Positions 17,886-26,512 of a DNA stretch of 49,137 nucleotides are shown here, piece after piece. This stretch comes from Oerskovia merdavium (lineage in GTDB: Bacteria; Actinomycetota; Actinomycetes; Actinomycetales; Cellulomonadaceae). The notes beneath the pieces are model-generated. The model was given only the letters and a program-made list of their open reading frames with translations. It was not told the origin of the DNA and searched no databases. Each line of letters starts with the position of its first letter. The first letter of the stretch is position 1. Location: positions 1 through 49,137 of the forward strand of contig NZ_JACSQF010000006.1 of the NCBI RefSeq assembly GCF_014836755.1, written 5' to 3'. Made by a program: the position numbers and the translations under genes.

Positions 17886-20288
17886 GTGACACATCGTCAC
17901 GGACGACTGAAGGAACGCACCACCGCAATGATCCTGGCCGGTTCGCTGGGGGTCGTCGGACTGGCCGCGGTCGCGGTGCCCAGCTCCGCGGCGCCCGGCG
18001 CCGCCCACGCCCGGTCTGCGGACACCGCCTCGACGAACGTCGTCGCCAACCCGGGGTTCGAGGACGGTGTCGTCGCGCCCTGGGTGATCCGCAACGGGGG
18101 AGACCTCGAGCTCTCGGACGATGCGTACTCGGGAGCGTCCTCCGTCCTCGTCACCGAGCGCCAGACCACGCAGTCCGGCCCGTGGCAGGACCTCACCGGC
18201 AAGGTCGAGGCAGGAGGGTCCTATGCCGTGTCGGCCAAGGTGCGCTACGACACGGGCCCTGCGACCAAGCAGTTCTTCGTGACCGCGTTCACCGGGGGCT
18301 CCAGCTACACGAACATCGCGACCGGGACGCTGAACCGGGGTGAGTGGGGAACGCTCGAGGGCACCTGGCTCCTGCCCGCCGGGACGACACCGGCCGAGGC
18401 GCACGTCTTCGTCGAGACGCCCTGGGTGCCCGACCCCGCGGCGGACCCGGCACAGCACCTCATGGACTTCCGGGTCGACGACGTGTCGGTGACTCTCACG
18501 AGCCCGGGCGGTGGCGGGTTCGACGCCGTCGGCAAGGTCCCGGGAAACACCAACCCGCTCGTCTCCCACGCGTTCGGTGCCGACCCGTACGCGTTCGCCC
18601 ACGATGGCCGGGTCTACGTCTACACGACCAACGACACCCAGGAGTGGGCCCCCGACGAGAACAACATCAGCACGCCCAACACCTACGGGAAGATCAACCA
18701 GATCAACGTGATCAGCTCGGCCGATCTCGTGAACTGGACCGACCACGGTCCCATCCAGGTCGCGGGCCCCACCGGCGCGGCGACCTGGGCCAACAACTCG
18801 TGGGCTCCGGCGTTCGCCAGCAAGACGATCGCCGGCAAGGAGAAGTTCTTCCTCTACTTCGCGAACAACGCGGCCAGCGTCGGCGTCCTGGAAGCGGATT
18901 CTCCTCTCGGCCCCTGGACGGACCCCCTCGGCAAGCCCCTGATCAGCCCTGAGACGCCCGGAGCGGCGAGCAACGGCAACTGGCTGTTCGACCCCGCGGT
19001 GGTCGTCGACGACTCGGGGCAGGGCTACCTGTACTTCGGTGGCGGCGAAGGGAACCCGCCCGAGACGCCCAACAACCCCAGGACCACCCGCTGGATCAAG
19101 CTCGGCGACGACATGGTCTCCACCGTCGGGACCGCCCAGGTCGTCGACGCCCCCCGCATGTTCGAGGCGAGCCATGTCTTCGAGCGCGAGGGGAAGTACT
19201 ACTACTCCTACTCGACCAACTTCAGCAGCGTCGCTCCGTCGCCGGGCTACCCGGCCAACGGCGTGATCGCCTACATGATGGCGGACTCGCCAGAGGGACC
19301 CTGGACCCCCGAGCAGTTCGAGGGCACCGTCCTCGACGGCATGTACCAGGAGTTCGGTGTCGGGGGGAACAACCACCAGTCGTTCTTCGAGCTCGACGGT
19401 ACCTACTACATGGCCTACCACGCCCAGACCCTCAACCTCGCACTCGTCGGTGGAGACGCGAGCAAGGTCAGGGGATTCCGCAGCACCCACATCAACGAGG
19501 TGACGTTCCAGCCCGACGGCACCATGAACAAGGTCGATGCCGACTACGTCGGTGTCTCGCAGATCGCGCCTCTCGACCCGTACTCGATCATCGAGGCCGA
19601 GACGATCGGCTACCAGAAGGGGATCACGACCGCGCTGCTCACGAGCCCGACGTCGACGCCCGCTCTCAAGCTGACGGACATCGACTCCGGCGACTGGGTG
19701 GCTCTGGCCGGTGTCGACTTCGGTCAGGACGGGGCGACCGAGTTCGGCACCACGATCGCACCCCTCGCCGGCGGCCGCGTCGAGGTTCGGCTCGACAGCC
19801 CCGACACGTCCACGAGCGAGAACCTGGTCGGCACGATCGACGTGCCCGCAGGTGACGGAACCTGGACCGACCTCGCGACCACGATCGACCGCACGACCGG
19901 TGTCCACGACGTCTACCTGACGTTCGCCGGCGACCAGGAGGGCGACCTGTTCGACGTCGACACCTGGCGATTCGGGGTCGCCGGCGCCGAGGTCGAGCCC
20001 GTGGATCTCGCGGTCGTGGCCAGGACGCAGTGCGTCGCGGGCCGGGCGAACCTCACGGTGCGTGCGGTCAACGGTGAGGACGTGGCCGTGAGCGTGGCGC
20101 TCACGACGCCGTTCGGCACCAAGACGTTCGCGTCGGTGGCGCCGGGCAAGAGCGCGTCGCAGTCGTTCAACAGCCGTGCGGCTGCGGTCCCCGCGGGGAC
20201 CGCGACGGTCGTGGGCACGATCGGCACGGGGGCCGGGGCCCGCTCGACGACGTTCGACGTCGAGTACCCGGCCACGACCTGCGGCTGA
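17886..20288 (+). CDS. Secreted GH43 arabinoxylan arabinofuranohydrolase-like enzyme
   Basis: An 800-residue exported enzyme. The GTG at 17886 follows AAGGAGGCTCTT; earlier in-frame starts lack such a site. Signal peptide residues 1-~36. An N-terminal CBM4/9-like module (~52-205, NPGFEDGVVAPW) precedes the GH43 domain (~219-558; FGADPYAFAHDG with Asp233 as putative base, WAPAFASK, then FEASHVFEREGKYYYSYS with the putative acid Glu). A CBM6-like module (~566-700, YSIIEAETIGYQKG) and the shared C-terminal tail (~709-800) with CVAGR near its start and TTCG at its end follow. The GH43 plus CBM6 order matches arabinoxylan-debranching enzymes. It is probably co-expressed with the preceding GH43. 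Confidence 0.92.
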   Translation: MTHRHGRLKERTTAMILAGSLGVVGLAAVAVPSSAAPGAAHARSADTASTNVVANPGFEDGVVAPWVIRNGGDLELSDDAYSGASSVLVTERQTTQSGPWQDLTGKVEAGGSYAVSAKVRYDTGPATKQFFVTAFTGGSSYTNIATGTLNRGEWGTLEGTWLLPAGTTPAEAHVFVETPWVPDPAADPAQHLMDFRVDDVSVTLTSPGGGGFDAVGKVPGNTNPLVSHAFGADPYAFAHDGRVYVYTTNDTQEWAPDENNISTPNTYGKINQINVISSADLVNWTDHGPIQVAGPTGAATWANNSWAPAFASKTIAGKEKFFLYFANNAASVGVLEADSPLGPWTDPLGKPLISPETPGAASNGNWLFDPAVVVDDSGQGYLYFGGGEGNPPETPNNPRTTRWIKLGDDMVSTVGTAQVVDAPRMFEASHVFEREGKYYYSYSTNFSSVAPSPGYPANGVIAYMMADSPEGPWTPEQFEGTVLDGMYQEFGVGGNNHQSFFELDGTYYMAYHAQTLNLALVGGDASKVRGFRSTHINEVTFQPDGTMNKVDADYVGVSQIAPLDPYSIIEAETIGYQKGITTALLTSPTSTPALKLTDIDSGDWVALAGVDFGQDGATEFGTTIAPLAGGRVEVRLDSPDTSTSENLVGTIDVPAGDGTWTDLATTIDRTTGVHDVYLTFAGDQEGDLFDVDTWRFGVAGAEVEPVDLAVVARTQCVAGRANLTVRAVNGEDVAVSVALTTPFGTKTFASVAPGKSASQSFNSRAAAVPAGTATVVGTIGTGAGARSTTFDVEYPATTCG

Positions 20289-20304
20289 CGACCGCACCAG
20301 CTCC

Positions 20305-20337
20305 GCCGGGGTCGCGAGGTCCTCTCGCGGCCCCGGC
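20305..20337 (+). terminator. Hairpin terminator after the GH43 pair
   Basis: GCCGGGGTCGCGAG (20305-20318) pairs with CTCGCGGCCCCGGC (20324-20337) with one G-U pair and a 5-nt loop, 17 nt after the stop. Confidence 0.8.
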
Positions 20338-20463
20338 GTGAACCCTCCGGTCCAGACGGGCCGGTGACAGGACCAGCACGACCAGCACCAGGCGCTCGGC
20401 GCCTGCTCCTCGGCCGCCTCTCTCCGGCACCAAGAGCGCAGTGCATGCCGAAGGTGGCAGCGA

Positions 20464-20489
20464 GTGACACACATGTCACGGGGCTATCG
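20464..20489 (+). promoter_or_regulatory. TetR autoregulatory dyad and -10 of a leaderless promoter
   Basis: GTGACA-caca-TGTCAC (20464-20479) is a perfect 6-bp inverted repeat just upstream of a -10-like TATCGT (20484-20489). The GTG start is 7 nt after it, so the mRNA is probably leaderless and the dyad overlaps the promoter, as expected for TetR autorepression. Confidence 0.6.
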
Positions 20490-20495
20490 TGCCCC

Positions 20496-21110
20496 GTGAC
20501 GGATACATCCAGCGCGACCGGTGGGCTGCGCGCGCTCGCTCGGGCGAGCGTGCGTACCGCGATCGCGGACCGTGCCCTCCAGCTGTTCGACGAGCAGGGG
20601 TACGACGAGACGACGGTCGACGACATCGCCGCAGCCATGGGGATCTCGGGTCGCACCTTCTTCCGCTACTTCGCGACCAAGGAGGACGTCGTGATCGGCG
20701 ACCTGATCATCGGGGGCGCTGCCCTGAGGGACAGGGTGGCCGCGCTGATCGTGGAGCAGGCTCCGTGGCACGCGTTGCACGGTGCGATGCGCGAGGGAGC
20801 TGAGGAGATCGACGCGAACCCCGTCCGCTGGCGGCGGACCATGCGCGTCATCAACAGCACGGCGTCGTTGAGAGCGCGCAACATCGAGAAGCACCTGACG
20901 TCGTCCGCCTTGCTGACCCCCGTCATGTCCGGGCACGTCGCGCCTGACCCGAGACTCGGGGACCTGCCGGCTCGTGTCGTCGTGTCCTCTGCTTTCGCCT
21001 GCCTCGACTCCGCGCTGACGAGCTGGACCACCGCTGACGGCTCCGTCTCGCTCGTCGACACGCTCGACATCGCCTTCGCCGCCAGGCTCGACCAGACCGC
21101 CGTGCGCTAG
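20496..21110 (+). CDS. TetR-family regulator
   Basis: A 204-residue regulator. Its N-terminal helix-turn-helix (IADRALQLFDEQGYDETTV, then IAAAMGISGRTFFRYFATKED) is the type found in MftR/AcrR-like TetR proteins. The C-terminal ligand domain contains an acidic/aromatic helix pattern without recognised specificity. The GTG at 20496 was chosen because it begins the conserved region, and a -10 element directly precedes it. It lies between the GH43 pair and the LacI-MATE chimera and seems to form a unit by itself. Its targets are unknown. Confidence 0.9.
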   Translation: MTDTSSATGGLRALARASVRTAIADRALQLFDEQGYDETTVDDIAAAMGISGRTFFRYFATKEDVVIGDLIIGGAALRDRVAALIVEQAPWHALHGAMREGAEEIDANPVRWRRTMRVINSTASLRARNIEKHLTSSALLTPVMSGHVAPDPRLGDLPARVVVSSAFACLDSALTSWTTADGSVSLVDTLDIAFAARLDQTAVR

Positions 21111-21350
21111 GGAGCTCTGCCCAGTCCTTGCACGGCGGCGACCGTCCGCCTGTGCGGCGTTCGAGGTGTGTCCAGACGCGTCCGACGCCGCCCCCGTGCC
21201 GCGACCGGGTTGCCCGGTGCGACGCGCGAAAGTCCCCGCCGCCGTCGGGTCCCCGACGCGCTGTCGCGGCCTCCAGTCGTGGTGAGCCGACCGCACCGCG
21301 CGGTGTGGTTGCGCTTCCATGATCCACTGGGCGCACGAGAGGGGTGAACG

Positions 21351-22649
21351 ATGAAGTCACGTGTCGCGACGATCCAGGACGTCGCACGGAGCGCGGAGGT
21401 CTCGACGACGACGGTGTCGAGGGTCGTCAACCGCAAGGGGTTCGTGAGCGACGGCGCGCGGCTCGCGGTGCTCGAGGCGATCGACGACCTCGGCTACGTG
21501 CCGTCGGCCGCTGCACGAGGGCTCGCTTCCCGGCAGAGCGGGATGATCGGGCTGTGCCTGCCCGACACGGGGAAGCCCGACGACCTGGCCGGTCGTGCGC
21601 ACGACGGCTCCGGGGTGCGCGTGCTCCTGGACCCGCGGCCGGCCGGTGAGATCGGGTGGGGAGGCCTGTACTTCGGTGAGGTGCTGCGCGGAGCCGAGTA
21701 CGCGGCCTGGGAAGCGGGCCTGGCCCTCACCGTCGCGACGGCGCGCGAGCCCGATCTCGAGGCCCGCGTCCTGGCCATGGCGGGTCGTGTCGACGGGCTC
21801 GTCGTGGTGGCCCAGTCCCTCCCGGACGACCTGCTCGATCACGTCGCCCGACGCGTCCCGCTCGTGGTGCTCGCGGGCCCGATGGTCACCGACCGTTACG
21901 ACCACGTGACGGTCGACAACGCCGCGGGCATGACCCGGCTCGTGGAGCACCTCGTCGTGGACCACGGGATCCGCGACCTCGCCTACGTGGCAGGGCGAGC
22001 CGGTACCCCCGACGACGCGATCCTCGGCGTCGGCGCGCCCTCGTTCCTCGCGGGTCTCGGCACGACGCTGCTCGTCGTGCTCGTCAACCTCTCGCTGGTT
22101 CGAACGGGTGGTGCGACCGTCCTCGCGGCGTTCGCCGTCTGCGCCCGGCTGCAGACCTTCGCGACCATGCCCCAGACCGGCATCAGCCAGGGCCTTCAAC
22201 CCGTCGTGGGGTACAACGCGGGGGCGCGGCTCGTGGACCGCGTCAGGAGGGCACGCACTCTCGCGCTCCGGGCGACGACGCTCTACAGCGTGCTCGCCGC
22301 GACCGCGCTCGCGGTCCTGGCGGAACCTCTCGTGACCTTCTTCGTCGACGAGCCCGACGTCGTCCGCACCGGGTCCGTGGCGCTTCGCGTCCTCGCCGTC
22401 GGCCTCGCGGTCTCCGAGGTCGCCCCGCTCGTCTCGGCGTACTTCCAGGCGCTGGGACGCGCTCGCCCGTCCTACCTGATCTCCCTCGGGACGCTCGTCG
22501 GGATCAAGGTGCCCCTCGTCCTCGTCCTGGGACCCACCGGATCCAGCGGCACCTGGATCGCGCTCGCCGCGGGCGAGGTGCTGGCCGCCCTGGCCGCGCT
22601 CCTGGTCCTCCTCGCCGTCCAGCGTCGAGACCGTCGCGGCGCTCCCTAG
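21351..22649 (+). CDS. LacI repressor front fused in frame to MATE transporter C-terminal half
   Basis: One 432-codon frame joins two unrelated families. Residues 1-~220 are a LacI/GalR regulator: helix-turn-helix TIQDVARSAEVSTTTVSRVVN, hinge YVPSAAARGLASRQS, then the N-subdomain and start of the sugar-binding fold through LAYVAGRAGTPDD. From residue ~222 (AILGVGAPSFLAGLG) the protein is the second half of a MATE multidrug exporter with about six membrane helices (GISQGLQPVVGYNAGAR, AYFQALGRARPSYLIS). The junction is at about 22011-22020. The repressor lacks its C-subdomain and the transporter its first six helices, so neither should work normally. It looks like a deletion or rearrangement scar, or an assembly joint. 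ATG 21351 has GAGAGGGG upstream. Confidence 0.88.
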   Translation: MKSRVATIQDVARSAEVSTTTVSRVVNRKGFVSDGARLAVLEAIDDLGYVPSAAARGLASRQSGMIGLCLPDTGKPDDLAGRAHDGSGVRVLLDPRPAGEIGWGGLYFGEVLRGAEYAAWEAGLALTVATAREPDLEARVLAMAGRVDGLVVVAQSLPDDLLDHVARRVPLVVLAGPMVTDRYDHVTVDNAAGMTRLVEHLVVDHGIRDLAYVAGRAGTPDDAILGVGAPSFLAGLGTTLLVVLVNLSLVRTGGATVLAAFAVCARLQTFATMPQTGISQGLQPVVGYNAGARLVDRVRRARTLALRATTLYSVLAATALAVLAEPLVTFFVDEPDVVRTGSVALRVLAVGLAVSEVAPLVSAYFQALGRARPSYLISLGTLVGIKVPLVLVLGPTGSSGTWIALAAGEVLAALAALLVLLAVQRRDRRGAP

Positions 22650-22676
22650 GGACGCCCTGGCGGGTGCTCCGATCGT

Positions 22677-22698
22677 CCCGCCCTCCGGCGAGGGCGGG
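22677..22698. terminator. Hairpin between convergent genes
   Basis: CCCGCCCT-ccggcg-AGGGCGGG, an 8-bp perfect stem. It lies between the chimera stop (22649) and the leftward hydrolase stop (22719) and may serve both. Confidence 0.65.
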
Positions 22699-22718
22699 CC
22701 GACCTGACGTGCCCGGCC

Positions 22719-23669
22719 TCAGCCCGTCGTCAGCTCGCGGGCCGCCGCCCACTCCCGGAACCCGGCCGCGATCTGCGGCGCGTGCGTGTGGTGGAGGTAG
22801 TGCTCGCCGGGCACAGGAACCACGGTGCCGTCCTCGACGGTCGCGGCCTGCTCCTCGTGCAGCGCCAGCCAGTCCGGGTTGTTCGCGTTGTCGGCCTCGA
22901 CGAACAGCAGCAGCGGCAGGTCCGCCGGGAACGTCGTCCCGAGCGCACGCTCGAAGTTCGTGCTGATGTGCGACATCTCGTCGAGGTACGTGGGGCGCAG
23001 CGAGTTCCGGTGGGTGAACATCGTCATCTGCTCGCGTGCGTGGTCGGAGTACACGGAGCCGTCGAGCCCGCCGCTCCCGAACGCGGTGAGGACGCGGACC
23101 AGGCCGAGGTTCTTCGCCGCGGCCATGAGGCCCGTCGGGAACGCCGTGTCGGTGTGCGGTTGCCCGGGGACGCTCGTGTCGACCCCGACGAACGCCATCA
23201 CCTCGTCGGGGTAGCGTGCGGCGTACTCGATGCCGTAGATGCCCGCGATCGAGTGCCCCATGAGGACGTAGCGGTCGAGGTCGAGCGCCTGGAGCGCCTC
23301 GTGCACCTCGGTCACGACGTTCTCCGTGGTCCGCTCCACGTCGGTGCCGTCGCTCAGTCCGTAGCCGAAGGGTTCGACGACGACGACCCGGTGGTCGTGG
23401 GCCAGGTCCGTGACCAGCGGCTCGAAGTCGAGGACGGGAGAAGGCGTCCCGAACCCGGGCAGGAGGACCACGTCGACCGGGCCGGCCCCGGTGACGAGCA
23501 CGTTCATCTGGCGCCCGTCGACCGTCACCGTCTGGCCGTAGGACTCGATCCGGTCGCTCTCGCGCGCGGTCGCGACGGCGTTCACGACGGTCGTCGTGGC
23601 CAGGGCCACCGCGACCACGGCGCCGGTCGCGGCCACGGCCACGAGCACTCTCTTCACAGGCTTCTTCAC
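22719..23669 (-). CDS. Membrane-anchored alpha/beta hydrolase
   Basis: A 316-residue alpha/beta-fold hydrolase. The N-terminal hydrophobic segment (VLVAVAATGAVVAVALATT) is a signal anchor, so the catalytic domain faces outside. The nucleophile elbow is GHSIAG (Ser), the oxyanion segment is LLPGFGTPSP, and the catalytic His is likely in VPGEHYLHH near the C terminus. The GTG at 23669 has GAGAGGA just upstream. It is divergent from a two-component system at 23840, which may regulate it. The substrate cannot be told from the sequence. Confidence 0.88.
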   Translation of the reverse strand: MKKPVKRVLVAVAATGAVVAVALATTTVVNAVATARESDRIESYGQTVTVDGRQMNVLVTGAGPVDVVLLPGFGTPSPVLDFEPLVTDLAHDHRVVVVEPFGYGLSDGTDVERTTENVVTEVHEALQALDLDRYVLMGHSIAGIYGIEYAARYPDEVMAFVGVDTSVPGQPHTDTAFPTGLMAAAKNLGLVRVLTAFGSGGLDGSVYSDHAREQMTMFTHRNSLRPTYLDEMSHISTNFERALGTTFPADLPLLLFVEADNANNPDWLALHEEQAATVEDGTVVPVPGEHYLHHTHAPQIAAGFREWAAARELTTG

Positions 23670-23839
23670 GCGTTCCTCTCTACGCGGCACACGGTGTGCC
23701 CCGCCTTCCGGTCCAGCATCGTGTGCCGGCAGAACGCGCGCATCAGCCCTGCGCGGTCACCTCGGTACAGCGATCGCAGTACGCGCGCGTCACCTTGCGG
23801 GGCGATCCGCCGGCGCGGGTCGACCGGGATACTGGGGGA

Positions 23840-25015
23840 GTGACGTCACCTCGCTCCGCCGCAGCAGCGGTCCCCGTCGGCGACGTCGTCGCGATCGCCA
23901 CCGTCGTGCTCTTCGGAGTCCTGCCGTTCCCCGACGAGGACTTCCGCACGCGGGGCCTGCCGATGGTGATCGCGCTCGTCCCGGTCGCGGTGATGCCGCT
24001 GCGCCGACGACGGCCGATCACCGCGCTGGCGGTGAGCGTCGTCTGCGTCGTCGCCGTCGCGCTCGCGGGCACCCTCGCACCGGCTGCACTGGTCGCCGTC
24101 ATGATCACGGCCTTCGCGGTCACGAACCGGACGCGCCGCACGGTCGGGCTCGCGTGCGTGGGCGCGGCCGCCCTCGTCGTGTTCCTCGTGAGCGCCGTCC
24201 CGCTCGGCGGTGAGCTCTTCCACCCCGGGGCGACGCAGTTTGTGACGCTCGTCGTCCTCGCCGGAGCCATGGGCGACGCCACCAGGTCACGTCGCGAGGC
24301 GCTCGCGGCCGTGACGGAGCGGGCCGAACGCGCCGAGCAGGGGCGGGACGAGGAGGCGCGGCGGCGCGTGGTCGAGGAGCGCGTGCGTATCGCCCGTGAC
24401 CTGCACGACGTCGTCGCCCACCAGATCTCGGTGATCAGCCTGAGCGCGGGGGTCGCGTCGTCGTCGCTCGAGTCCCGGCCCGAGCGGGCCCGCGAGGCCC
24501 TCACCACCATCCGCAGCGCCTCGCGGACCGTCCTCGCCGACATCGGCGGCCTCTTGGCCATGCTGCGCGCGCAGGACGACGTCGAGCACCGCGACCTGCA
24601 CCCGCAGGCGGGGCTGGCGCAGCTCGACGCGCTCGTCGAACGCTTCGCGGGCGTGAGCCTCGACGTCGTGCTGCGGAGAGAGTCGGGCCTCGTCGCCCTC
24701 TCGCCGGCCTGTGACCACGTCGCCTACCTCGCTCTCCAGGAGGGACTCACGAACGCGCACAAGCACGGCGCCGGTGACCGGGCCGTCGTCGACGTCCGCA
24801 CGCGTGGCGGTGCGCTCGCGCTGAAGGTCACCAACCCGGTGCGGCAGGGCGGTGCCGATGCACCCCCGAGCGGCCACGGGTTGCGTGGGCTGCGCGAGCG
24901 GGTCGCGTCGGTGCGGGGTCGTGTGGAGGCGTCGACCGTGGACGGCGAGTTCCGGCTCGATGTCACCGTGCCCGCCGACAGGACCGTGCCCGCCGAACCA
25001 GGGGAGGGGCGATGA
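23840..25015 (+). CDS. Sensor histidine kinase, NarL-partner type
   Basis: A 391-residue membrane kinase. About six N-terminal hydrophobic helices (residues ~8-150) lead to a coiled linker (ERAERAEQGRDEEARRR), the HisKA_3 phosphoacceptor helix IARDLHDVVAHQISV and a HATPase domain with N-box LQEGLTNAHKHG and GHGLRGLRERV. The extracellular loops are short, so it probably senses through the membrane. The GTG at 23840 lies 6 nt after GATACT, a possible -10, suggesting a leaderless mRNA. The stop overlaps the response regulator ATG (ATGA). Confidence 0.93.
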   Translation: MTSPRSAAAAVPVGDVVAIATVVLFGVLPFPDEDFRTRGLPMVIALVPVAVMPLRRRRPITALAVSVVCVVAVALAGTLAPAALVAVMITAFAVTNRTRRTVGLACVGAAALVVFLVSAVPLGGELFHPGATQFVTLVVLAGAMGDATRSRREALAAVTERAERAEQGRDEEARRRVVEERVRIARDLHDVVAHQISVISLSAGVASSSLESRPERAREALTTIRSASRTVLADIGGLLAMLRAQDDVEHRDLHPQAGLAQLDALVERFAGVSLDVVLRRESGLVALSPACDHVAYLALQEGLTNAHKHGAGDRAVVDVRTRGGALALKVTNPVRQGGADAPPSGHGLRGLRERVASVRGRVEASTVDGEFRLDVTVPADRTVPAEPGEGR

Positions 25016-25680
25016 TCACCGTCCTCGTGGTCGACGACCAGCCGCTGGTGCGCCAGGCGGTGCGCGACATCCTGACCGACAGCGGCGGTGTCCACGTCGT
25101 GGGCGAGGCGTCGAACGGTCGCGAGGCCGTGCGCGCGGCCGCGGCACTGGCTCCCGACGTCGTCCTGATGGACATCCGGATGCCCGAGCTCGACGGGATC
25201 TCCGCGACCGAGCAGATCTGCGCCGGACCGGCGGGCGACGCGACGCGCGTGCTCGTCCTCACGACCTTCGAGGAGGACGAGTACGTCGTCGCGGCCCTCC
25301 GTGCGGGCGCGAGCGGTTTCATCGGGAAGGGGGCCGAGCCCGAGGACATCGTTCGTGCGGTGCACACGGTTCATCTGGGCGAGTCGCTCCTGTCCTCCGC
25401 GGCGACGCGGGCGCTCATCCAGCGCTTCGTGCGCCGACAGTCGCCGCAGGAGAGCGCTTGGGAGGACGAGGGGCTCGACCGCCTCACCGAGCGCGAGCGC
25501 GAGGTGTTCCTGCTCGTCGCGGGAGGGCTGACGAACCAGGAGATCGCGGTCGAGCTCGTGATCTCCGCGCACACCGCCAAGACGCACGTCAACCGGATCA
25601 TGGCGAAGGTGTACGCCCGTGACCGGGCGCACCTGGTGATCCTGGCCTACGAGTCGGGGCTCGTCACGGCGCGTCCGTGA
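25012..25680 (+). CDS. LuxR/NarL-family response regulator
   Basis: A 222-residue regulator with a receiver domain (VVDDQPLVRQ, phosphoacceptor in VVLMDIRMPELDG, Thr in VLTTFEEDE, Lys in IGKGA) and a C-terminal LuxR helix-turn-helix (LTEREREVFLLVAGGLTNQEIA, then HTAKTHVNRIMAK; shown in parts). It is coupled to the upstream kinase by a 4-nt overlap. The pair resembles actinobacterial DesR/LiaR-type systems that react to membrane stress. It converges on the glycosyltransferase gene with only 7 nt between the stops. Confidence 0.95.
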   Translation: MITVLVVDDQPLVRQAVRDILTDSGGVHVVGEASNGREAVRAAAALAPDVVLMDIRMPELDGISATEQICAGPAGDATRVLVLTTFEEDEYVVAALRAGASGFIGKGAEPEDIVRAVHTVHLGESLLSSAATRALIQRFVRRQSPQESAWEDEGLDRLTEREREVFLLVAGGLTNQEIAVELVISAHTAKTHVNRIMAKVYARDRAHLVILAYESGLVTARP

Positions 25681-25687
25681 CGTCCGC

Positions 25688-26512
25688 TCAGCCGCGTGGA
25701 GGGCGACGAGGTGGCCGTGGCCGCCGAACCACACCCCGGGACCGGGCCCGACGGCGGCGCAACCCGGACGCGATCCGCACCGACCACCTCTCCCAGGGCG
25801 GGCTGTCGGCCCAGTTCACGGCAAGCGTGTGCCACGCCAGCCGGAAGCGGCGGCGCACGGCGGCCACGGACTCGAAGGTGCGCCCGGAGACGCCGACGAC
25901 GAGCCGGGGGTCGTAGCGGACGCGGGCGGTGCTGCCGAGCTGGAAGCTGAGGTCGGTGTCGTCGTGCACGAGCGCGTCGTGCCGGTGGACGTGGCGACGG
26001 ACCTCGCGCCAGGCATCGACGCGCATCGCCATGTTGGATCCCCACAGGGGGACGTTGCCGACGGCGGCACGCATCCCCCCGTAGTAGCCCCACAGGTAGA
26101 AGATCCGGGCGAGGCGACCACGGACCGCCGGCAGGTCGTAGAAGAAGCCCGAACCGGTGAGGGCGGCCAGCCCTGGGTCGTCGGCGAAGGCTCGGTGCAC
26201 CCGTTCGAGCCAGTCCTCGGGAGGAAGGGTGTCGGCGTCGCAGCGCACGATGATGCCGGTCAGGACGGCGTCGTACCCGGTGGACGCGGCCGCAGCGATG
26301 CCGGGCCGGGTCTCGCTGATCACGTGCGCGCCCGCGCGGCGCGCCACTGCCGCGCTGTCGTCAGAGGACGCGTTGTCGACCACGATCACCTCGTGCGGAG
26401 GCCGGGTCTGTCGACCGATCGCGGACAGGCAGCTCTCGAGGAGCAAGGCGTCGTCCTTGACGGGGACGACGACCGTCATCGGGGTGGCGCAGGCCGAGGC
26501 CGCCTGGCTCAC
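25688..26512 (-). CDS. Family 2 glycosyltransferase
   Basis: A 274-residue GT-A fold transferase. The nucleotide-sugar site is VVVPVKDDALLLESCLSAI with VVDNASSDDS, and the metal-binding DxD is RCDADTLPPEDW. The acceptor-side motif HDDTDLSFQL is near residue 190. There is no membrane helix. The GTG at 26512 overlaps the stop of the upstream membrane protein gene (GTGA), so the two are an operon. The C terminus is basic and arginine-rich. Donor and acceptor are unknown; a glycolipid or carotenoid-type acceptor is possible for a membrane-protein partner. Confidence 0.88.
   Translation of the reverse strand: MSQAASACATPMTVVVPVKDDALLLESCLSAIGRQTRPPHEVIVVDNASSDDSAAVARRAGAHVISETRPGIAAAASTGYDAVLTGIIVRCDADTLPPEDWLERVHRAFADDPGLAALTGSGFFYDLPAVRGRLARIFYLWGYYGGMRAAVGNVPLWGSNMAMRVDAWREVRRHVHRHDALVHDDTDLSFQLGSTARVRYDPRLVVGVSGRTFESVAAVRRRFRLAWHTLAVNWADSPPWERWSVRIASGLRRRRARSRGVVRRPRPPRRPPRG

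Noticed and set aside
17016-20474. A 1,152-codon minus-strand open frame across both GH43 genes
   Set aside because: It is an antisense shadow of high-GC coding sequence. It runs across two real genes and their terminators and has no recognisable domain.
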